Source of the DNA: Bacteriovoracaceae bacterium
GTDB lineage: Bacteria > Bdellovibrionota > UBA1018
DNA length: 12,398 bases
Reading direction: 5' to 3'
Assembly: GCA_947446835.1 (NCBI GenBank)
Contig: CANFHS010000052.1
Coordinates: forward strand, 1-12,398
This document shows positions 7,004 through 12,398 of the stretch, in pieces (positions within the stretch are counted from its first letter, which is position 1; the number at the start of each line of letters is the position of its first letter). The notes beneath the pieces are model-generated. The model worked only from the letters and a program-made list of their open reading frames with translations. It made no database searches and was not told the origin of the DNA. The position numbers were made by a program, and so were the translations under genes.

Positions 7004-7043
7004 ACACTCCGGCGTGGGCTTTGCTGACCTGGAAAGCATCCCT

Positions 7044-9431
<2,388 letters not shown>

Positions 9432-9448
9432 GCATCACCGGCGCCAGT

Positions 9449-10189
9449 TCACCAGCGCGAGTTCATGGCGGTGAAGATGGCGTCCAGCGCGGGCCGTCCC
9501 GCCAGGCGGGCCTGCTCGGAGGACTGGTAGCCGAACTCGGCTTCGCCCGCCGTGAACCGGGCAAAGGCATGGTCGGCAAACTCGTCGAGAGGCACCCCGA
9601 AATCATGGAGGCCCTTGCCACCCAGATCGGTCTGCACGGCGGGCGGGGCGATCTCGACCACCCGGATTCCCGTTTCACGGAGCTGCCAGCGCAGGCTCAG
9701 GGTGAACGAATGGAGCGCGGCCTTGGTGGCGCAGTAAGTGGCCATGGCTGCGATGGGCTGGAACGCCAGGCCCGAGGTCACGTTCGCGATCCAGGCCTGC
9801 GGCTGCTTGAGCAGGTGCGGGATGGCCAGCATCGACAGGTGCATCGGCGCATCCAGGTTGGTGGCCAGCTCCTGCCGGTGCTGCGCCCAGTCCTGCGGCT
9901 CGGTGAACTTCGGCGGACGATTCTGGATGCCCGCGTTGTTGAGCAGGACATTGAACTTCGGGAACTGGCGGACCATGGTTTCGATGAGCCGCACCCGTTC
10001 GGACTCGATGGACACATCGCCGCGCAGGACGTGCAGCCTGGGGCATTCCCGCTGGGCATCGGCGAGCGCGCTTTCGCGGCGCGAGCACACCACCACCTCG
10101 TTGCCAGCCTCGGCCAGCCTGCGCGCCAGCGCCAATCCGATGCCCGTTGCCCCGCCCGTGACCAAGATCGTGTTTCCGGAGAAGTTCAT
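9449..10189 (-). CDS. Short-chain dehydrogenase/reductase (SDR)
   Basis: This 246-residue cytoplasmic NAD(P)-dependent oxidoreductase has a classical SDR Rossmann fold. The cofactor motif TGGATGIG is at 11-18, NNAG at 84-87, catalytic Asn at 111, Ser139 in NVTSG and YCATK with Tyr152 and Lys156. CSRR at 35-38 suggests NADP(H) preference, since basic residues follow the second strand. It resembles the DltE-like subgroup, but the substrate cannot be predicted. GGAG lies only 3 nt before the ATG, so translation may be modest. It follows the membrane protein gene by 69 nt on the same strand and converges on lon. No strong terminator separates it from lon, so read-through antisense RNA is possible. 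Confidence 0.93.
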   Translation of the reverse strand: MNFSGNTILVTGGATGIGLALARRLAEAGNEVVVCSRRESALADAQRECPRLHVLRGDVSIESERVRLIETMVRQFPKFNVLLNNAGIQNRPPKFTEPQDWAQHRQELATNLDAPMHLSMLAIPHLLKQPQAWIANVTSGLAFQPIAAMATYCATKAALHSFTLSLRWQLRETGIRVVEIAPPAVQTDLGGKGLHDFGVPLDEFADHAFARFTAGEAEFGYQSSEQARLAGRPALDAIFTAMNSRW

Positions 10190-10258
10190 GGTCTCCGTTT
10201 CTCACGAACCCCGGACCCCGGACAAGTGCCACGATCCAAGTACCGCGATCGCGCCCGC

Positions 10259-10882
10259 TCAGACCGCGGCGCGGTCGACGGGGTCTTCTTCCTCGGTGAT
10301 GACCTCGGGATCTCCCGGCGAACCCACCTCTCCCGGCTCATGCAGACGCATCATCACCCGGCCCAGGCGAACCGGCCCGTACAGTAGTCCCACGGTGGCA
10401 CCAAAGATGAGGTGCCCGACCAGCAGCAGGAGCGGTGTGGCCGGCTCCAGCCCCGAACCGAAGAACCCGAAATGCGCGAACCGCTGCAGCCCCTGCTGCT
10501 CGTGGACCGCATTGAAGAACGGGAAAGCCGCCACGGCCGCGAAGGCCGCATGCCAGAGCCCGGCCCGCAGCCCGTTCTTCACGCTGGCCCGACCGAATCC
10601 GTACTCGAAGAAGTAGGCATAGGCGATCCCGAACACCGCGCCCAGCACCCAGTTGGCCGCCACCCCCACGGTCCAGTTATGGACCCCGAAATCCTGGGCC
10701 CGGATCATGGACCCCAGGTACACCTCGTAGGAAAACGACGTGATGCCCATCATGCTGAAGATGTCGATGAAGGCCATCATGAAGGAGACGCCCACGACAC
10801 CGGTCAGCATGGCCCGCACCCAGTGGATGGGCTGCTCCTGGCTCAGCAGCTGTTCGAGTTCCGAAACCTTCTTCTTGGCCAT
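10259..10882 (-). CDS. Unknown four-helix inner-membrane protein
   Basis: The predicted protein has 207 residues. Four hydrophobic segments are visible: about 25-48, 70-92, 105-125 and 148-170. The N-terminus MAKKKVSELEQLL is basic and then helical; by the positive-inside rule both ends face the cytoplasm. The C-terminal tail after 180 is acidic (EEEDP near 198). Gly-rich, His-containing helix 4 (VGHLIFGATVGLLYGP) may be a conserved feature. I do not recognise the family. The chosen ATG at 10882 has AAGGGG about 6 nt upstream; the same frame is open further upstream but only as antisense of the GreA-like gene. It is divergent from that gene (54 nt) and 69 nt ahead of the dehydrogenase gene, with which it may share a transcript. 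Confidence 0.8.
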   Translation of the reverse strand: MAKKKVSELEQLLSQEQPIHWVRAMLTGVVGVSFMMAFIDIFSMMGITSFSYEVYLGSMIRAQDFGVHNWTVGVAANWVLGAVFGIAYAYFFEYGFGRASVKNGLRAGLWHAAFAAVAAFPFFNAVHEQQGLQRFAHFGFFGSGLEPATPLLLLVGHLIFGATVGLLYGPVRLGRVMMRLHEPGEVGSPGDPEVITEEEDPVDRAAV

Positions 10883-10921
10883 GCCTCGCCCCTTCTTCTG
10901 CGCGCAGTCATGCAAAGCAGA

Positions 10922-10930
10922 TGCTAGACT
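10922..10930 (+). promoter_or_regulatory. Extended -10 candidate for the GreA-like gene
   Basis: TGCTAGACT matches the extended -10 pattern TGn-TAnnnT, with 4 of 6 positions of the -10 hexamer. The last base is 7 nt before the A of the start ATG, so transcription could begin at or next to the start codon. No good -35 is seen 17 nt upstream, which is common for extended -10 promoters. Confidence 0.4.
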
Positions 10931-10936
10931 GGGGTC

Positions 10937-11419
10937 ATGGACAAAAGCCGACTGATCGAAGCGCTGTGCGCCCAGCTTCGACAAGAGCTGGAAGGATTGA
11001 CCCAGGCCGCAGCCGCCGCACATGCGGCCGCAACCCATGAGGAAAATCGCGCCGAGGACAAGCACGACACCCGGAGCATCGAGGCCGGCTACCTGGCAGG
11101 AGCCCAGGCCCAGCGCGTGGCCGAGCTCCAGGAGCTGCTGGCGGCTTTTACGAGGGCCGAGCCGCGCGCTTTTTTGCCCGATGAGGGCATCGCACCTGGC
11201 GCGCTGATCGAGCTCGAGAACGAGGACGGCAAGCGCTCCTGGTCGCTGCTGGCCAGCCAGGGAGGCGGGCTGCAGTTCCGCTTCGAAGGCAGGACCATCC
11301 AGCTGGTCACTCCGGCTTCGCCTGTCGGCGACGAGCTGCTGGGACGCCGGGCCGGGGACTCGATCGAAGTCGAGATCCGGGGCGCCATGAAAGAGCTGAC
11401 GATCCTGTCTGTGTCCTGA
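10937..11419 (+). CDS. GreA/GreB-like RNA polymerase secondary-channel protein
   Basis: This 160-residue protein has the GreA layout and length. Residues 1-75 form a predicted helical hairpin, with acidic residues clustered at its turn (EENRAEDKHDT: E35, E36, E40, D41, D44). A C-terminal FKBP-like domain spans about 85-160, recognised by SPVGDELLGRRAGDSIEVEI at about 128-147. In GreA the tip acids reach the polymerase active site and stimulate cleavage of backtracked RNA; here the acidic tip is kept but the sequence around it differs, so the protein may be a paralogue with another task. The ATG is preceded by GGGG with only 2 nt spacing and by an extended -10 candidate. It is divergent from the membrane protein gene. 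I give no gene symbol because it is not orthologue-like GreA. Confidence 0.85.
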   Translation: MDKSRLIEALCAQLRQELEGLTQAAAAAHAAATHEENRAEDKHDTRSIEAGYLAGAQAQRVAELQELLAAFTRAEPRAFLPDEGIAPGALIELENEDGKRSWSLLASQGGGLQFRFEGRTIQLVTPASPVGDELLGRRAGDSIEVEIRGAMKELTILSVS

Positions 11420-11439
11420 AATGCGGGACCGCTGAAAGG

Positions 11440-11451
11440 CGGGCGAACCCG
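11440..11451. terminator. Weak bidirectional terminator candidate
   Basis: CGGG-CGAA-CCCG forms a 4-bp stem, which reads as a UUCG tetraloop on the minus strand. It sits 20 nt after the GreA-like stop and just past the stop of the converging redoxin gene. T-rich sequence is poor on both sides (TCCTATTCC on plus, CCTTTC on minus). Confidence 0.25.
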
Positions 11452-11453
11452 TC

Positions 11454-12398
11454 CTATTCCTGGTCCAGCTGCTGGCTGATCCTGGCCTGCCGCTTGATCT
11501 CGCGGACCATGCCGTCGACATCAGCGTAAGGCTGGGCGCCGACGTCCTTCCACAGCACGCGTCCCTTGGCATCGATGAAAACGATGCCGTGGAGCAGGAC
11601 GGGAACCTGCTCGAAGCCATCGATGACCCCGAAGCCCTTCAAGGCGCCCCGGCTCATCGTGAGGGAGCGCACCACCGGCGCCAGCTTCAGCGGGGCGACC
11701 AGGGGCGCACGGCCCTCGGGGACCACCTGAAGCAGGTCGATGCCCGCGGCATCCAGCTCACCGTGATTCCTGCGGATGCGGTCAGCGTGGGCGACGCACA
11801 CGGTGCAGTCACCACCCGGCTCGAACACGATCAAGGTCGGCCTGCGGATTTCCAGCCGCTTCAGGTACGCCGCGGCCACCTGGGGACGCGGGTAAGTGAG
11901 CGGACCTGCCGCCTCGAGCTCCGGCGACGAGCCGCTCCGGACCGCAACCGTTGCCTGAGCGTCCAGGCGTTCCTGGGCGATCTGCATCAACCCCCGCAGC
12001 TGGTGGGCGACCAGCACCTTCTGGTGCTTCCGGGCCCAGTCCCGCACAGCCTGGAGCCTATCGGTCTGGCCCACGGCTTCGAGCAGCAGCCACAGCTGCG
12101 ACTGGATCACGGACAGCTCAGGCATTCCGTACTTGGCCTTCCAGGCCCTCATTTCCTGCGACTCCTGGACGGTAAACCGCTCCAGGGCACCCAGAGCCAT
12201 CCGGACCAGGTGGAGCGCTTCCCCGTCGTCCTGACCGGAGTGGATCAAGGCGCCGGCCTTGGCGAGGTAACTGATGACGGCGTCCAGGCGCGACTCGAAC
12301 TGGACCGGAAGCACCAGCTCGTTCGCGTTCCAGGTCACGCCCGAAATGAGGTTCTGCAGCAGGACAGTCACGCCCAGCCGATAGGCTCCCACGCCACC
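11454..12398 (-). CDS. Thioredoxin-like (redoxin) protein with N-terminal helical region, 5' end beyond window
   Basis: About 315 codons are visible and the frame is open through the right edge, so the true start probably lies outside; a GTG at 12392 is the only start-like codon near the edge and has no visible ribosome site. Numbering from that GTG, residues 30-150 are helical and charged, with no recognised domain. Residues about 184-305 look like a thioredoxin/AhpC-TSA fold: PTLIVFEPGGDCTVC with a CxxC pair at 196-199 at the end of the first strand, then a cis-proline-type QVPVLLHGIVFID and GRVLWKDVG. The fold suits a disulfide reductase or peroxidase-like role. Localisation is unknown because the N-terminus is missing. 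It converges with the GreA-like gene, 34 nt between stops. Confidence 0.75.
   Translation of the reverse strand, partial: GGVGAYRLGVTVLLQNLISGVTWNANELVLPVQFESRLDAVISYLAKAGALIHSGQDDGEALHLVRMALGALERFTVQESQEMRAWKAKYGMPELSVIQSQLWLLLEAVGQTDRLQAVRDWARKHQKVLVAHQLRGLMQIAQERLDAQATVAVRSGSSPELEAAGPLTYPRPQVAAAYLKRLEIRRPTLIVFEPGGDCTVCVAHADRIRRNHGELDAAGIDLLQVVPEGRAPLVAPLKLAPVVRSLTMSRGALKGFGVIDGFEQVPVLLHGIVFIDAKGRVLWKDVGAQPYADVDGMVREIKRQARISQQLDQE

Noticed and set aside
6975..7010. A sigma-54 promoter (TGGCA) upstream of the bolA-family gene
   Set aside because: The GG of TGGCA is not followed by GC at the required 10-nt spacing.
10883..11620. N-terminal extension of the membrane protein frame to a start at 11620
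   Set aside because: The extension is antisense to the GreA-like gene and to part of the redoxin gene region, is low in hydrophobic structure, and an ATG with a ribosome site exists at 10882.

Overview
This window is chromosomal, high-GC DNA with densely packed genes. It looks like a Gram-negative, proteobacterium-like organism that respires aerobically. The pointers are a lipobox lipoprotein, an exported Slt-type lytic transglycosylase, a Grx4/BolA pair, a UbiB/COQ8-like kinase and LonA. A deltaproteobacterial or Bdellovibrionota-like lineage is possible, but the sequence alone does not settle it. I found no tRNA, rRNA, CRISPR array, insertion sequence or phage gene.

Left block, minus strand (1-5921). 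The start of a lipoprotein runs off the left edge. Behind it lies a probable operon, read from high to low coordinates: an exported lytic transglycosylase (4209-5921), an ABC1/AarF/UbiB family kinase (2866-4191, TTG start), a long-chain acyl-CoA synthetase (981-2786) and a Nudix hydrolase with an MTH1-like motif (427-963). The gaps are 17, 79 and 17 nt. The theme is envelope, lipid and quinone metabolism plus nucleotide clean-up, but the genes do not form one obvious pathway.

Middle block (5922-9431). A 47-residue, very basic protein of unknown function (6023-6166) is read on the plus strand, divergent from the transglycosylase. It converges on a bolA-family gene followed by grxD (both minus). 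A strong bidirectional terminator with arms of about 20 nt separates the two. BolA and the CGFS glutaredoxin form a known [2Fe-2S] cluster-handling complex, and here they are 10 nt apart. They are divergent from lon (7044-9431, plus), an ATP-dependent protease with all catalytic motifs.

Right block (9432-12398). A short-chain dehydrogenase and a four-helix membrane protein of unknown function are on the minus strand. A GreA-like RNA polymerase secondary-channel protein is divergent on the plus strand. Last comes a thioredoxin-like protein with a CxxC motif and an N-terminal helical region, whose start lies beyond the right edge.

Most of the window is ordinary housekeeping and accessory metabolism, and I see no convincing new multi-gene system. 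The items most worth a second look are the 47-aa basic protein, the GreA-like paralogue with a possible leaderless start, the repeat-and-hairpin leader of the lipoprotein gene, the redoxin fusion, and the 14-nt repeats at the end of grxD.
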